Counted from the first letter of the stretch, positions 38,761 through 49,651 are shown. The stretch: DNA of 64,000 bases from Ustilago trichophora (GCA_900323505.1 OOIN01000001.1:1054001-1118000), one strand, 5' to 3'. Notes: generated by a model not told the origin, from the sequence alone. Numbers and translations are program-made.

Positions 38761-41754
38761 TCAATCGAGCAACTGCTTGGAAAAGATCTCGTAAGCCATC
38801 CTTCTGCGCAGATACGGCATGTTCTCTTGGGAAAAGTTCCACTCATACTCATCATCTTCCTCTTCCTCCTCGCCACCGTCATCATCAGTACCGCCATTAA
38901 TTTTCAACCGCCCCGTACCCTCGTCCAGGCTCTCGCCCTTCCACAAGATCACTGGCGCCTCGAGAGGGATCGGTCTATGTGGATCTCTCCGACTAATCTG
39001 TTCCAGCGTCTGCGCTGCAAACACGCCACAATCAAATCCATTCTCCTGCTGCGGGCTCTCATCGCTGAAAACATCCTTCCAGCCTCGCAAGTCGATCTCT
39101 TTGCCCTTCTTGTCGCGCGCCTCTTCCGCAACGTACATTCGCATCAGCTCGAAGGCTCGGGCGTTGTACGAACCGAGAGAGTCGTAATACTCGAAGCGAT
39201 GATGACGCATGTTGATCGCTCCACACACCCAATGGGCGTTGCCGAGGTTGATGGGGAACAGAATGAGGTCCTTGGAGAAGATGTCGATGCGTCGAGTCCA
39301 ACGTTTGACGCCAGCATAACCTTTATCTTTGAGCAGGTTGTAGAAGAAGGAGGAGAAGAAGTGGACTCGCCAAAAGGCGTCCAGGGATGAATCGTAGGGT
39401 CGAGTCGGTTTGGACTTTCCTTTCTTCTTTGTGACGGCCGTATTGCTGCTGTTGGCGGTGGTGGCGTCGTAAGGTGTCGCGGTCTTGGCAGCAGCCATAG
39501 CTTCAGTGCGTTGCTTGTCGGCATCGTTGGCGCGCGTGAGGATGAGCTGGCCGTAAAAGTTAATGACCTCATCGTTGAGCCATTGACCCGGGCGCAACTT
39601 CTGCAGATCCTTGTCATCCACCGATGCACCCGTCACATCAGCAATCCTACCTCGTTTGCCGAATGCCACACTCGCCGCTCTATCCTGCTCCTCGCTTAGC
39701 TTTGCTGGCAACTCCTTCCTCCCAAGCACACCGCGCAACTTTCTCAACCTGGCCCTCTGTTCTCGCGCCAATCTCTCCCTTTCCTCCATCTTCGCCCTCG
39801 GGAGCGGCAAGATCGCCGTCTGCGCATCCACCTCTCTCTGTCGCATAAGCTTCTGTTGCAACTGGTCGAGGAAATGTCCACCCTGAATCGTAGGGTTTTC
39901 TTTGGCGACAATCTTGTAGACCTTCTCCGCGTAGCCGGCGAGCTCTTTGAACTGCCTCTTGTTCAAGAGGTGCTTGCGCTTCGAGGAGCGGAAATGGTTG
40001 ATCCTCTCCAGGGCGAGAGCGACGCTGCGCTTGAGTGTGACGTCATTGTAGAGCGAAACCTCACGCTTGTGCTGCTTGAGGTAGATGGGATCTCGTTTGC
40101 GATGCACCGAGCTCAGGTTGGAGGCGGTGGAGGCTGAGAGCATGGAGACGTCGCTGCTGAACGAGAAAGAGCGGTCGCGAGAGAATGATGCTTGGGGATG
40201 CTGCGGTGTAGAGCTTTGGGGAGCGTTGCGCCGGCTAGGCTGATGGAAGCGCTGTTGTCGCCCAATGCTGCGAATCTGCTCTGTGGCAGATGTATTGGCG
40301 GTGTCGAACCCATTCTGTGCTGGTGAGACTACTGGCTGCGCTGAGCCTAATGATTCCTGTTGGTTCTGCTTACGCCGCGCGGCTTGGGTCATGGGCCCAG
40401 CGAACGAATGTCTTGCGCGAGGTACTCGCCAAGGAAGCGTGAACGAGACCTGATCAGGGATCGACGGCAGAGTTGCATTCGAATCGAGACGAGGTGTGAC
40501 GTTGACAAGCGAGACATCGTTCTCCTTGTCAGGGTCGTCGTGCCCTGAGTCGGTGTCGTCCGAGTCCGAGACAAGATATACGACTTCTGCATGGTTATTC
40601 GCCCGAGAGGCATCATGAGGGATCGAGACCCCGTCAGTCTCGCTGCTGGCTTCAGATGCAGATGCACTGGGTGGATGCTGATCATGGGTACCGAGCGAGC
40701 CGGACCAGTCAAGAAGACCTTCAACGTGTTCTCCGACCTTTGCGTTGGCCATCGTCTGAATGCAATCTACGTCGTCATCGGTGGGGAGCGGATGCTCGGC
40801 GTCATTGCTATCTTCATCTCCCGCATGAATAGGCTGCGAGTTGGTGGCCGACATTGCATCCTCGGCAACAGGTTCTTCCACGGGCCCTTCTGGCTCCGTT
40901 GCTGGACTCGACTTCAGAGCATCCGCAGCAGCCTCCTTCTCGCCATCAACATCTTGCGCCTGAGGCTTTTCGTCAGCATTTGACTCAGCTTCATAAGTCT
41001 GTACTTCTGGCTCTGTTTGTCCTTCTGGCTCTGTTTCTAGAGCTTGCTCAGGTTGTGACGTCTCTTGTGTAGTGCCGTTGGTGTTGATTGCATCGTGCAC
41101 TGCACCGTTCGCATCGATAGCATCGCGTGTTTGGTCTGCTTCACTCGCCATTACCGTATCGGTACCGATAGACTTGACTGTGTCGGTGTTGATGGCTGAG
41201 TCGACGTACTGATTTGGATTTGGAAGAGCAGGGCTGGAGGGAGGAGAAGTGTGCTTGATTTGAGTCTCTGCAGCCTCTTGGGACGAGCTGCGAGTATCAA
41301 TGATGGGAGCTGAGTCGATTGAGGGTGAAGAAGACGGGAATGTGCGGCCGAGGGGATCTCGTATCGCTCCTTCTTGTGCTGGAAGGAGAAGCGGGGTATA
41401 TATGGAGGACGATGCTTTCGAAGGAGTGAGGTCGAGGAACCCGCTGGCGGTTGATGTTGAAGCTCCGTCGAGCGGGATTGCTGCGGAAGATGCAGTAGGA
41501 GAGGACATTACGCCCGATGTCAGCAGCAGCTGTCCATCCGACATTGTATCCGAGTCAAAGCGTGGACGCTTGCGAGCAGAGCCGGAGAAGTAGTTCCAGA
41601 AGCGCTTCAATGGCGAGTTGTGCGTCTTGTAATCTGAAGACGACGCAGAAAGACGTGAGGAACCATAGAGCTGACCGCTGTTGCTGGACGACGAGGAAGC
41701 GTTTGACGTTTGTGAAACAGTGTCAAGCGCCTGGCGCCCTCGTTTGAGAGGCAT
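38761..41754 (-). CDS. ULP1: Ulp1-type SUMO protease (peptidase C48)
   Basis: Ulp1 matures SUMO and removes it from targets, usually at the nuclear pore. The catalytic domain is the last ~250 residues of 997. PGQWLNDEVINFYGQLI opens it, and HFFSSFFYNLLKDKGYAGV follows. NAHWVCGAI gives His841, YYDSLG gives Asp858, and QQENGFDCGVF gives Gln903 and the nucleophile Cys909. All four active-site residues are present. The N-terminal ~600 residues are disordered and acidic, with Thr/Glu/Asp-rich repeats, presumably for localisation. A helical basic segment (about 590-720) precedes the protease domain. Near the C-terminus an acidic Glu/Asp loop is inserted before the final helix. ATG at 41754, no introns. 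Confidence 0.95.
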   Translation of the reverse strand: MPLKRGRQALDTVSQTSNASSSSSNSGQLYGSSRLSASSSDYKTHNSPLKRFWNYFSGSARKRPRFDSDTMSDGQLLLTSGVMSSPTASSAAIPLDGASTSTASGFLDLTPSKASSSIYTPLLLPAQEGAIRDPLGRTFPSSSPSIDSAPIIDTRSSSQEAAETQIKHTSPPSSPALPNPNQYVDSAINTDTVKSIGTDTVMASEADQTRDAIDANGAVHDAINTNGTTQETSQPEQALETEPEGQTEPEVQTYEAESNADEKPQAQDVDGEKEAAADALKSSPATEPEGPVEEPVAEDAMSATNSQPIHAGDEDSNDAEHPLPTDDDVDCIQTMANAKVGEHVEGLLDWSGSLGTHDQHPPSASASEASSETDGVSIPHDASRANNHAEVVYLVSDSDDTDSGHDDPDKENDVSLVNVTPRLDSNATLPSIPDQVSFTLPWRVPRARHSFAGPMTQAARRKQNQQESLGSAQPVVSPAQNGFDTANTSATEQIRSIGRQQRFHQPSRRNAPQSSTPQHPQASFSRDRSFSFSSDVSMLSASTASNLSSVHRKRDPIYLKQHKREVSLYNDVTLKRSVALALERINHFRSSKRKHLLNKRQFKELAGYAEKVYKIVAKENPTIQGGHFLDQLQQKLMRQREVDAQTAILPLPRAKMEERERLAREQRARLRKLRGVLGRKELPAKLSEEQDRAASVAFGKRGRIADVTGASVDDKDLQKLRPGQWLNDEVINFYGQLILTRANDADKQRTEAMAAAKTATPYDATTANSSNTAVTKKKGKSKPTRPYDSSLDAFWRVHFFSSFFYNLLKDKGYAGVKRWTRRIDIFSKDLILFPINLGNAHWVCGAINMRHHRFEYYDSLGSYNARAFELMRMYVAEEARDKKGKEIDLRGWKDVFSDESPQQENGFDCGVFAAQTLEQISRRDPHRPIPLEAPVILWKGESLDEGTGRLKINGGTDDDGGEEEEEDDEYEWNFSQENMPYLRRRMAYEIFSKQLLD

Positions 41755-42247
41755 AGCGCGCAGCGACGGTGACTATGGTGTCGCGTACGAGATGAGATGG
41801 TGGAACAGCGGCTTGGGTTACAACACTGTGAAACGCGTTGATATCGACGTCGGTGCCGAGATGAAGTTTGCTGCAATATCGCGATACTGCTGTGTAGAGT
41901 CGAGATTGCGGAATCAAGGTTGGTGATGAAACAGTGTCTGAGCGAGAGGTGATGAAGATAGAAGATATGGAACAGGTGTTCAAGCACAAGCGCAGAAAGC
42001 GCAACGCGACTCACAATTGCGGAACTCGGATTGTGCATTCATTCCATTCACAATCCCGCTCACCGTCCCACTTTTTTATTATTATTATTTAATTTTTTTT
42101 TTTGCTCAAAAAATTCGGTCACAAAAAAGCTGAGAAGTTTTGGAAATGTGGAGGAAACTGAGCCTTGACCAACACTTCGTGGGATATACAAGTCTTCTTC
42201 TCTACGATCATCTGTCACAATCTCATCGCAGAGATTCGATCGTGGTC
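41755..42247. other. Divergent promoter region, SUMO protease / ECD protein
   Basis: These 493 bp contain T-rich and TTA-repeat sequence (about 42070-42105). The downstream frame is open from 42140 with an ATG at 42146, but the next ATG at 42248 is the preferred start. Confidence 0.55.
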
Positions 42248-45160
42248 ATGAACGACCCTTCACAGCCTCCATATGGCGCACTGCCATTCTCGGATGTCAC
42301 TGGACTCCTTGCCGCCGCAGCAAGCGCAGAAAAGCAACAGGCTCTGGTGGCACGCATCTTTCTTCCTCGACCGTCCCATCCTGCCACTTCGGCTTCCGTC
42401 GACCAGTACGCCCATCTCTCCAGCGTGGCGAGGCAGCTCAGGCAATTCTTCTGGGAGCACACTCGATCTAGTGATTATCTCGATGGTCGAGACTACATCT
42501 GGCACAAGGAGCCTCCTAGTATTTCGGTCATCAGTCCCCCCTCACCAACCCGGGCTTCCACTTCCAAGTCTTTGACGCAGCACCCACCGCACATCCTGTT
42601 CCGCTTGCGCACCGGAGGAGAGTGCATCGAGGACGAATGGTATGCGACTCATCTTCTGATACGAGCGTCGACACAATTTGCACAGCACCAGCTATGCATC
42701 AGCGTCGAAGATGAGGATGGTCAGTTCTTGCTCATCGAAGCAGCCGACCACCTTCCCAATTGGGTCACCCCAGAAGCCGTAACAAATCGAGTATGGATCT
42801 TTGATGGTCATCTTCATCTCATCTCACCACATCTCAAGAGCAACGATGATGGATCAATGTCTCCTTCAACCGCTATCGAGCTTGTCACAGACAAGTCAAC
42901 TCTCACTCGAACCTCGGATAACATTGAAGTGGCTGCTTTCGCCCGCGCCTTCGAGTTCCCATCTGCAGCTGAACCACATCATCATCGTACCCTAGCTTAT
43001 CTTCCGCGTCGAGTTGCTCGAGTTTTGGCAGCAGATCCACAGCTCATAGCCAACTGCGTCACATCTGTACAGTCTCGCGACGTTGTCAGCTCACGTTCCG
43101 GATCCAGGCTCGTCCATTTTCCTCCACCACCACACACTTCAACTGCTCCCACGGCCGGAAGCGCTTCTGTAACCACCAATGACGACGACATAGTGCTAAC
43201 GCCTGTGCGGCTGACGCGCCATCTCTACGCACAGTTGCTCTACGATCGCTTTTTCCCACCACGCCAGCTCGGCCCACGATGGCAAGCAGCTGTTGAAAAA
43301 TATCGTGCCCGCCTGTACCACCAGTCTTCTGCTTCATCCAATCAACCAAAGATTGAAGATGAGGTAGAAATTCAGGCCGAGATGCGGGAGGGTCGATGGC
43401 ACGATCTCGGCGCCAAAATATGGTGCGGTCTTGAAATGGCCTACACGGAGTCGCTCGCTCGCAGAACGAGGACAATTGCTCGCCCTGTGGCTGCAACACA
43501 GCCAGAGATGCCTGCACAAGAGCGAGAGCGACTCATCAGCTCGCTCACTAAGCTCGGCTTCTTCCAAGGCGAGATTGAGGGCAGTGCAAAGTGGAAGCAG
43601 CTGGAAGCTGAAGCTTTGTCTCAGTATGCAAAGGGGTCTGCCAGCTCTCTCGACGACACCCAGGACAGAGGGGATGAGACTTTGCTTTGCGAGTCAGTCG
43701 ACATTATACTTCAGAGCCAAGATGGACGCTTCCCGACTACGAAAGTCCTGCCTTCCGACGCTGCTCCCGAAACACTGAAAGCAGCGGAAGATGACGATTC
43801 ATGGCTACAGCTCAACCCAGACGACATCGACGGCATCCTCCGGACCAAAACCTCTTTGGCCTCTACCTCTGGTAACCCAGTTAGCGAGCAAGACACATTC
43901 CATCGTCTCGGAGCATTCAACAGCAAAATGGAAGACTTTATCAAGACGAAATCTGGCGTTGACGGTGCGCTGTTCCAAGACGAGCTTGACGCCGAAGACA
44001 TGCTTCTCGATGACGAAGATCTGCTGTTTGAGGATATGGATGAGGAAGAGATGGAGGAGCGTATTCGAACCGAGGTGCAGGAGAGAATGCGAACAGGCGG
44101 GCAAGAGGAGAAGAGGAAGATCGTTGAACGGCTGATTCCTCGTATGTCGCAGGATGAGTGGATGCGAAAGCCATCGTTCCCATCTCAGACAGGGCGAAGC
44201 GGTGACAAGGGAGAAGATTTCGTATCGTCCATCGACCGCATCGCAGCAGAACGAGCCCCTCCCAGCACCACCACCATCACCGCAGATGGATCTTCCAGAG
44301 ACCTCACCAAGCACGACAACCTCTCCCGAGCCCATACAGAGCTCAAACGTCGTCTAGCATCGCAATACATGCGCGAGACCTCACAGCTCCTCTCCTCCCA
44401 AACTCAGCATCGGCGATATGACGGAGCATCCGATTCCGACTCCGAAGAGTTGGAAGAAGAAACCTCGCCAGAAATACGCAAGGCCCGTGCGGCCGAATAC
44501 GACATTGAACCAGATGCAGAGTCATCCACTGCTCTACCACCACTAGCACAGGAGGAGTGGGAGGATATGGGGGAGCAAGAATTGATCAAAGATGAAGAAG
44601 AGGAGTTGGGAAATTTGTTGCAGTACGCAAGGATAAGTTTGGGGTTGACAAAGGAGCAGTATCAGGAGATCTTGAAGGAGAGGGAGGAAAATGGGAAGTT
44701 TGTCCCTATGGTGAAGGCAAAGTCACAGCAAAAGGCTAAGGAGCCGGTCAAGTTGGATACATTCGAAAGTGTCATGGCGGCAATGGAGAGCCAACTGCAA
44801 CATTTGCAATCCACCCAGCCCCACCCTCCTTCCTCCTCATCCACCTTGCCTACTTCCAAAAAGAGCACCAAAAGTGCAACCACGTCCAGCCACAGCGAAG
44901 AAACTTCGACAGCAGAGGACGAAGAACTCCTCTCCCACCTGCTCAAATCCAACTCGGACCTCCCTGCATCTCTCCTCTCCCATCTGGGAGGAAAGGAGGA
45001 AGACATTACAGCCGAACAGATGGAAGGCTTTTTGCGCAGTTTTCAGGCACAAACAGCCACAAGTGGACCAGGTAGTGGAACTGGACCAGTTGAATTGCTC
45101 ATGCGTCGGTTTGGTCTAGGTGGTCTGCCCGCCGATCAAGATTCTCCTTCACAAGGCTAA
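42248..45160 (+). CDS. Ecdysoneless/SGT1-family protein (ECD)
   Basis: ECD proteins are nuclear and cytoplasmic adaptors linked in animals to pre-mRNA splicing (PRPF8) and cell-cycle control. Fungal members complement glycolysis-gene activation defects. The 970-residue protein has the family core at about 85-290. ECIEDEWYATHLLIRAS opens it, DGQFLLIEAADHLPNW follows, and VTNRVWIFDGHLHLI closes the block. A middle domain contains LTKLGFFQGEIEGSAKWK. The C-terminal half is acidic, with DEEEMEERI-type helices and a predicted coiled coil, typical of ECD. No introns are seen. An alternative ATG at 42146 would add 34 residues that look like translated leader. It is convergent with the ankyrin-DIL gene (124 bp). 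Confidence 0.9.
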   Translation: MNDPSQPPYGALPFSDVTGLLAAAASAEKQQALVARIFLPRPSHPATSASVDQYAHLSSVARQLRQFFWEHTRSSDYLDGRDYIWHKEPPSISVISPPSPTRASTSKSLTQHPPHILFRLRTGGECIEDEWYATHLLIRASTQFAQHQLCISVEDEDGQFLLIEAADHLPNWVTPEAVTNRVWIFDGHLHLISPHLKSNDDGSMSPSTAIELVTDKSTLTRTSDNIEVAAFARAFEFPSAAEPHHHRTLAYLPRRVARVLAADPQLIANCVTSVQSRDVVSSRSGSRLVHFPPPPHTSTAPTAGSASVTTNDDDIVLTPVRLTRHLYAQLLYDRFFPPRQLGPRWQAAVEKYRARLYHQSSASSNQPKIEDEVEIQAEMREGRWHDLGAKIWCGLEMAYTESLARRTRTIARPVAATQPEMPAQERERLISSLTKLGFFQGEIEGSAKWKQLEAEALSQYAKGSASSLDDTQDRGDETLLCESVDIILQSQDGRFPTTKVLPSDAAPETLKAAEDDDSWLQLNPDDIDGILRTKTSLASTSGNPVSEQDTFHRLGAFNSKMEDFIKTKSGVDGALFQDELDAEDMLLDDEDLLFEDMDEEEMEERIRTEVQERMRTGGQEEKRKIVERLIPRMSQDEWMRKPSFPSQTGRSGDKGEDFVSSIDRIAAERAPPSTTTITADGSSRDLTKHDNLSRAHTELKRRLASQYMRETSQLLSSQTQHRRYDGASDSDSEELEEETSPEIRKARAAEYDIEPDAESSTALPPLAQEEWEDMGEQELIKDEEEELGNLLQYARISLGLTKEQYQEILKEREENGKFVPMVKAKSQQKAKEPVKLDTFESVMAAMESQLQHLQSTQPHPPSSSSTLPTSKKSTKSATTSSHSEETSTAEDEELLSHLLKSNSDLPASLLSHLGGKEEDITAEQMEGFLRSFQAQTATSGPGSGTGPVELLMRRFGLGGLPADQDSPSQG

Positions 45161-45284
45161 TTTCGCCGTTACCTAGCTCACCCATACCATCTGTACAACA
45201 CCTCGCACTCACATATACACATGCCACACAGAAGCCAAAAATAAAAAAGCAAAAAAGAAGTGAACCAAATCGTATCATTTGGCA
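45161..45284. other. Short convergent gap, ECD / ankyrin-DIL
   Basis: These 124 bp are A-rich, with AATAAA at about 45239-45244. The two 3' UTRs probably overlap. Confidence 0.5.
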
Positions 45285-48200
45285 TTACGAAAATAGCGAA
45301 GCCTTCAAAGTGTCCTTCCTATACGGACCGGGAGTCTTGACCTCCTCCTCATCTTCATCTACCCCGTTAAACTTTCTCGAATTCACGTTGAGATGAAGCC
45401 TTCCAAACTCATCAGCAACTCCCAGCTTTGTCGGCGATGCGGTTTGCGGTTGAACCATCGAATTTTCCCTTGGAGGGATGATGATTCTACTCGACCTAGG
45501 TAGTCCTCCTCCGCCTCCTACATCACCACTGTTGTGTTGGATAGTGGCATTGGTAGTTGGCAGAGGCAGATGTTCGTCGCTCGCATGATCTGCGAGGAGA
45601 ATGTTTCGACTCCTATCGTTGTTGCCAGCCGGGGGCATCAAAGCGGCGGCTGCTTTGAGCATTGCATCGATGCGATCGAGCAAGTTGTCCGGAAGCAGGG
45701 GTACGGGAGACCAGTATCCTCCGGCGGCAAAACCTTTACCCTGCGGGAAGAGGCTACTTGCCCGACTGGCTGCGCTCGCATCGGTGCGGGAAGAGGTGGT
45801 ACTGGCTCCATCTTCTTCGCCGGGTACTCCTTCGCCAGAGAGAGATCGAGGAAGGAGGGGAGGAGATGCGGCAGAAGCGATAGATGATCGTCTCGAGCTA
45901 GAAGTGGAGGATGGGGCGGATTCTCCACTGGCGCTACGGAGCGATGGAGTGCCCGTCCCTGTAAAATGCCCACGGCCAAAACCGAAGGCGTCGCCGGGCG
46001 TGACGATGAGCGCTGTACGACGGGAGGGGAGTGCAAAGGGAAGCATCTCTCGGCTGTTCAGCAGACCGTCGCCCTTTGAAGGGGATGGAGGGGCGCTACT
46101 GGAGCTAGTTCCGTCGTCGTGTAGCCCAAGTGGCGGACCGGCAGCTGTCCAAGGCGGCACGTAGTCAGACATGCTTTTACCTGGTGTGAACAACTCATCG
46201 ATCATAAGCTGGGCAGAGCGCGCGGTAAATTCGGCCACGGTCAGCGGTTCGCTATCGGAGAGCTTAGCCGTCCCTGTACTGTTCATGCTCGCATCGCCTA
46301 CTGCTGCATCGCCATCCATCCCGTGTGCAGGGTTCATATCGTCATCATCATCGTCGTCGTCAGACCCAATTTGATTCTCCTCGTCAAGCGACATTGTCAT
46401 CGGCGAGCTCGAGTCTGGGGTGTAATCTTCCTGCCTAGCTGTTCCCGATCGTTGATGATGCGAAGACTGTTTCTTCATCTTTTTCTTTCTCTGCTGTACC
46501 GATCGGGCTTCTTCCCGTGCTTGACGCAGCTGATCGTCCTGCCTCCGCCTCCAGTCGATGATCAGCTGGTCGAGGTACTGCAGACACTCCTCGCTCATCC
46601 TCGTCTCGCCTACTTCGTATCTATAATCCTTGACCACCCTTCGCATCTGGACTGGGGTCAATGCCTTCAGACCCTGCATTGTCGCGATCAACCCATCGAA
46701 CTCCTGCAACGAGCTCTGGCACTGGAGCCATGAGATGAGCTGCGATAATGGCGACAAGTGCGCATGGACTATGCTCAAGGGCAAAGCATTGGAGCGGGCC
46801 CAATCTTCTAGCGCGCTGACGTTCATCCGAATCTGAATGGCACGAGAGCGGCAGAGATAGCGCTTGCGGGTGATGACGCGGTTGAAGAGCTCGCAGCCGA
46901 CCCAAAAGAAGATCTGAGATAAGGCTTGGATGATGATGGCAGGATTGATCTCGTAGAATTGGAGGACTTGAAGGGTGGAAGTGAGGAGAGAGGAGATGGT
47001 GCGTGGTGAAGGGGCGGAGAGGAGGTCGGTAGCAGAGGCGTTGTACGAGACTTCGCGGATGGCGCGGAACGAGTCACCGAGGTTTTTGCGTGGGGAGCTG
47101 TCGCCACCGGCATTGCGGAAGGTGGAGGGTCCGACAGTGGCGGAGCCGAATGGATGGGATGGTCGACCGTTTCCCAGAGAGGGAGAGGATGAGAGTGGGG
47201 TACCCTCAGGTGTGCCGCCAGTGGCACTACTTGTTGCTGGAGCATCGTCTTTGCGACCGGTACCAAAGATCTGGCTGATGGGTCTGCGCGAGCTGGGACT
47301 CGAAGTCATACCTTGCGAGATAGAGCTCTGCTGTCCGATGCCCTTGACGCTCCCCGCCAGTGTCTTCATGAATTTCCATTCTCCCTCGAATCGCACCTCT
47401 TCGAATCCCGGAATCGCTTCGTGATCCAGCATGGCCGCGTCGAGCACCTTGTCTATGCGCCTCTCTGCATCTCTGATGATGAAAACAAAGATCTCGTTGA
47501 GCAGATCCGCCAAAAGACTGCGGTATTCGCGGACCGAGCTGCTTTTGCGCAATGTGCGGTCCTTGTCCATGTAGTAGTGAAGCAGACAGCAATTGGACAG
47601 CCAGAATGCGAGATAGGTCATGTCGGTGGGATGCGAGTAGATGACGCCTTCGATGCGGTCGATGGCACTGAGGAAGAGTTCTTCGAGCAGATCTTCGTCC
47701 TGCAAGAAGCAAGCGTATCGTGCACAGAGGAAGAGGACGTTGGCAGGAGCGGCACGCGACGCCCACGGCGCTCTGACTGGTCTCATGTTGGTGATCAACA
47801 TGCCCAGCAAGGGCTCGAGATCTGCATTTCCGAAAACGAGCATCTGGTCGCTGCGAACGCTCTTCCAATCAAACTCGACCGAAAGCAGATCAGCGCCCAC
47901 TTCGGCCGCACCGCATCCTGAGGCCAAATCGGTATTCATCGTCTTGGCTGCTGCACCTCTTCTGCGGCGAGCAAACGTTGAGGATGATCCTGCTTGTTCG
48001 TCTGCAGCTGCGCCAGAGGCGGATTCAGCTGTACTGGGCTCGCCTATCAATGTGTCGAGGTCGAGTTCGAGGAGGGTGGCAATGTCGGCTAGAGCGTTCT
48101 TGCGAGTATCGCTGAGCTCCTTCTGTCTGTTCTTCTGCTCGACGAGGTGGGCCCGCTCGTATCTGCCAACAAGTCTGCGCTGAGTAAGTTGTGAGCCTGT

Positions 48201-49154
48201 TCTGGAGTGGCCTGGCTTGAAGGGGCTCGAGGAAGACGGCAGAGAAGAACGCTGCGTGCGCGTTGGGCTGGCATTGTTGCTCTGCCGATCTTCAGTAGTC
48301 ATCTGAGAAGGGGATGGCTGACGTCGGTCAGGCGAGCTATCGAGGTAAAGGCTGTTGAGACGCTGTGCAGCCGATTGCTGTACGGATATGTACCGTTGAT
48401 GCTCGTAGATCAAGTCAGCAATGGCCTCTTGTTCGGTTGCTGCAGGTTTGGAGAAGGGTGCCGAATCGTTCTGACCCGCAGCAGGTTGCGAAGATGTACC
48501 GGCCTCGGGAGCAGCTGAAAGGATAAAGTCTTCGCAGGTGGTACCCTTGGTGCTCTTTGCGTCGACATCGGCACCACGGCTGAGCAAGAAGCTGGCGAGC
48601 GGCAAGTTGGAGCTGTTGATGGCCCACATGAGGGGTGTCCAGCCGCAGGCGTCTCTCTCGTCGATCTCTGCGCCGTTGAGGATGAGCATAGTGACAGCAT
48701 CGATGTGACCGGCGCAGGTGGCGAGCACGACAGGACCAGAGCCTTCCTCATCCCGAATTTGGTCAAAAGCGATCTTGGGTCTACCATGCGAGTCTCTGCG
48801 GGCGGCGTCCTCAGAGATGATTTGTCGAGCCTCTGCCCTCGAGTCGAGTAGCCAGGAGAGCATGTCAGTGTCTCCGTTGCTGGCGGCTCTGAGCAGCGCT
48901 TTGTTGAGTTTGTCCTTCTTGACCTGTGCGTCCAAGGATGTGGAGCGTGCGATTTGCTTGAGAATGTCGAGCGATGGGCAGAGGTCCAAGATGGGATCCT
49001 GGACTACACTAAGGTCGAGGTCGGCATTCTGGCTAGCGGCGCTAGGCGGAGCAGCAGCAGAAGCTCCCTCTTGCTGATCGATCTCGGCCTCGAGAGACAT
49101 GGAGGATGATGGTGGGAGGGTAGGCTGACTGGCTGAGCCCTCCTCCGCCGACAT
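45285..49154 (-). CDS. Ankyrin-repeat and dilute (DIL) domain protein
   Basis: The 1289-residue protein carries ankyrin repeats at about 85-205; CGWTPLMWAINSSNLPLASF is the clearest. A DIL domain spans about 420-870. Its core is VLQFYEINPAIIIQALSQIF, then FNRVITRKRYLCRSRAIQI and MNVSALEDWARSN, matching the globular cargo-binding tail of class V myosins. No motor is present. Fungal ankyrin-DIL proteins exist as stand-alone adaptors, presumably for membrane or organelle traffic. This role is inferred. A Ser-rich disordered region splits the DIL domain at about 620-720, and another forms the C-terminal 350 residues. The frame begins at a GTG (49163), and the ATG three codons later is used. Confidence 0.92.
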   Translation of the reverse strand: MSAEEGSASQPTLPPSSSMSLEAEIDQQEGASAAAPPSAASQNADLDLSVVQDPILDLCPSLDILKQIARSTSLDAQVKKDKLNKALLRAASNGDTDMLSWLLDSRAEARQIISEDAARRDSHGRPKIAFDQIRDEEGSGPVVLATCAGHIDAVTMLILNGAEIDERDACGWTPLMWAINSSNLPLASFLLSRGADVDAKSTKGTTCEDFILSAAPEAGTSSQPAAGQNDSAPFSKPAATEQEAIADLIYEHQRYISVQQSAAQRLNSLYLDSSPDRRQPSPSQMTTEDRQSNNASPTRTQRSSLPSSSSPFKPGHSRTGSQLTQRRLVGRYERAHLVEQKNRQKELSDTRKNALADIATLLELDLDTLIGEPSTAESASGAAADEQAGSSSTFARRRRGAAAKTMNTDLASGCGAAEVGADLLSVEFDWKSVRSDQMLVFGNADLEPLLGMLITNMRPVRAPWASRAAPANVLFLCARYACFLQDEDLLEELFLSAIDRIEGVIYSHPTDMTYLAFWLSNCCLLHYYMDKDRTLRKSSSVREYRSLLADLLNEIFVFIIRDAERRIDKVLDAAMLDHEAIPGFEEVRFEGEWKFMKTLAGSVKGIGQQSSISQGMTSSPSSRRPISQIFGTGRKDDAPATSSATGGTPEGTPLSSSPSLGNGRPSHPFGSATVGPSTFRNAGGDSSPRKNLGDSFRAIREVSYNASATDLLSAPSPRTISSLLTSTLQVLQFYEINPAIIIQALSQIFFWVGCELFNRVITRKRYLCRSRAIQIRMNVSALEDWARSNALPLSIVHAHLSPLSQLISWLQCQSSLQEFDGLIATMQGLKALTPVQMRRVVKDYRYEVGETRMSEECLQYLDQLIIDWRRRQDDQLRQAREEARSVQQRKKKMKKQSSHHQRSGTARQEDYTPDSSSPMTMSLDEENQIGSDDDDDDDDMNPAHGMDGDAAVGDASMNSTGTAKLSDSEPLTVAEFTARSAQLMIDELFTPGKSMSDYVPPWTAAGPPLGLHDDGTSSSSAPPSPSKGDGLLNSREMLPFALPSRRTALIVTPGDAFGFGRGHFTGTGTPSLRSASGESAPSSTSSSRRSSIASAASPPLLPRSLSGEGVPGEEDGASTTSSRTDASAASRASSLFPQGKGFAAGGYWSPVPLLPDNLLDRIDAMLKAAAALMPPAGNNDRSRNILLADHASDEHLPLPTTNATIQHNSGDVGGGGGLPRSSRIIIPPRENSMVQPQTASPTKLGVADEFGRLHLNVNSRKFNGVDEDEEEVKTPGPYRKDTLKASLFS

Positions 49155-49610
49155 GGCTATCACGGCCTGTTAAGGTGGTTGCGTGCTGGAAAATTATGCG
49201 GTTAGCGATGTCGAGGCTATCGTGAGTTGTCCATGATGGCGTGAGAGGCTGGTAGCTTGTTGGAATGGTGTCTGAGGCGAAATCCTCGAGCGTACCGCCC
49301 GGAAAAGGAAGGGGCGAGTGGGTCGTAAGGGTGGGCTATAAATGATGTCTTGATCGATGAATCGAAGTGTAGTTATGAGCCAAGTGACAGAGTTTGATCT
49401 GACTAGATCGAGAGCTGAAGCAAGCCAAAAAAAAAAAAAAGCACAAAGCCTACGCCGAAAAGGAGAAGCAGCCAGCGACGAGAGTGTCGATTATGATGAT
49501 GAAGGTGATATGAAGTGTGTGACAAGTGGAGTGTGGATTGAGTTTATCGAGACACGGGATTGTCAGAAGCTCAACACAGAATCAACAAAAGAGAGGTGTT
49601 GTTCTCTCCG

Positions 49611-49614
<4 letters not shown>

Positions 49615-49647
<33 letters not shown>
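49615..49647. repeat. (CTG)11 microsatellite
   Basis: Eleven CTG units in tandem lie in an intergenic region. No coding role is supported. Confidence 0.9.

Positions 49648-49651
<4 letters not shown>

Noticed and set aside
2075..42128. Shared GGTCACAAAAAA at 2075 and 42117
   Set aside because: A 12-mer shared between two A-rich intergenic regions is easily chance.
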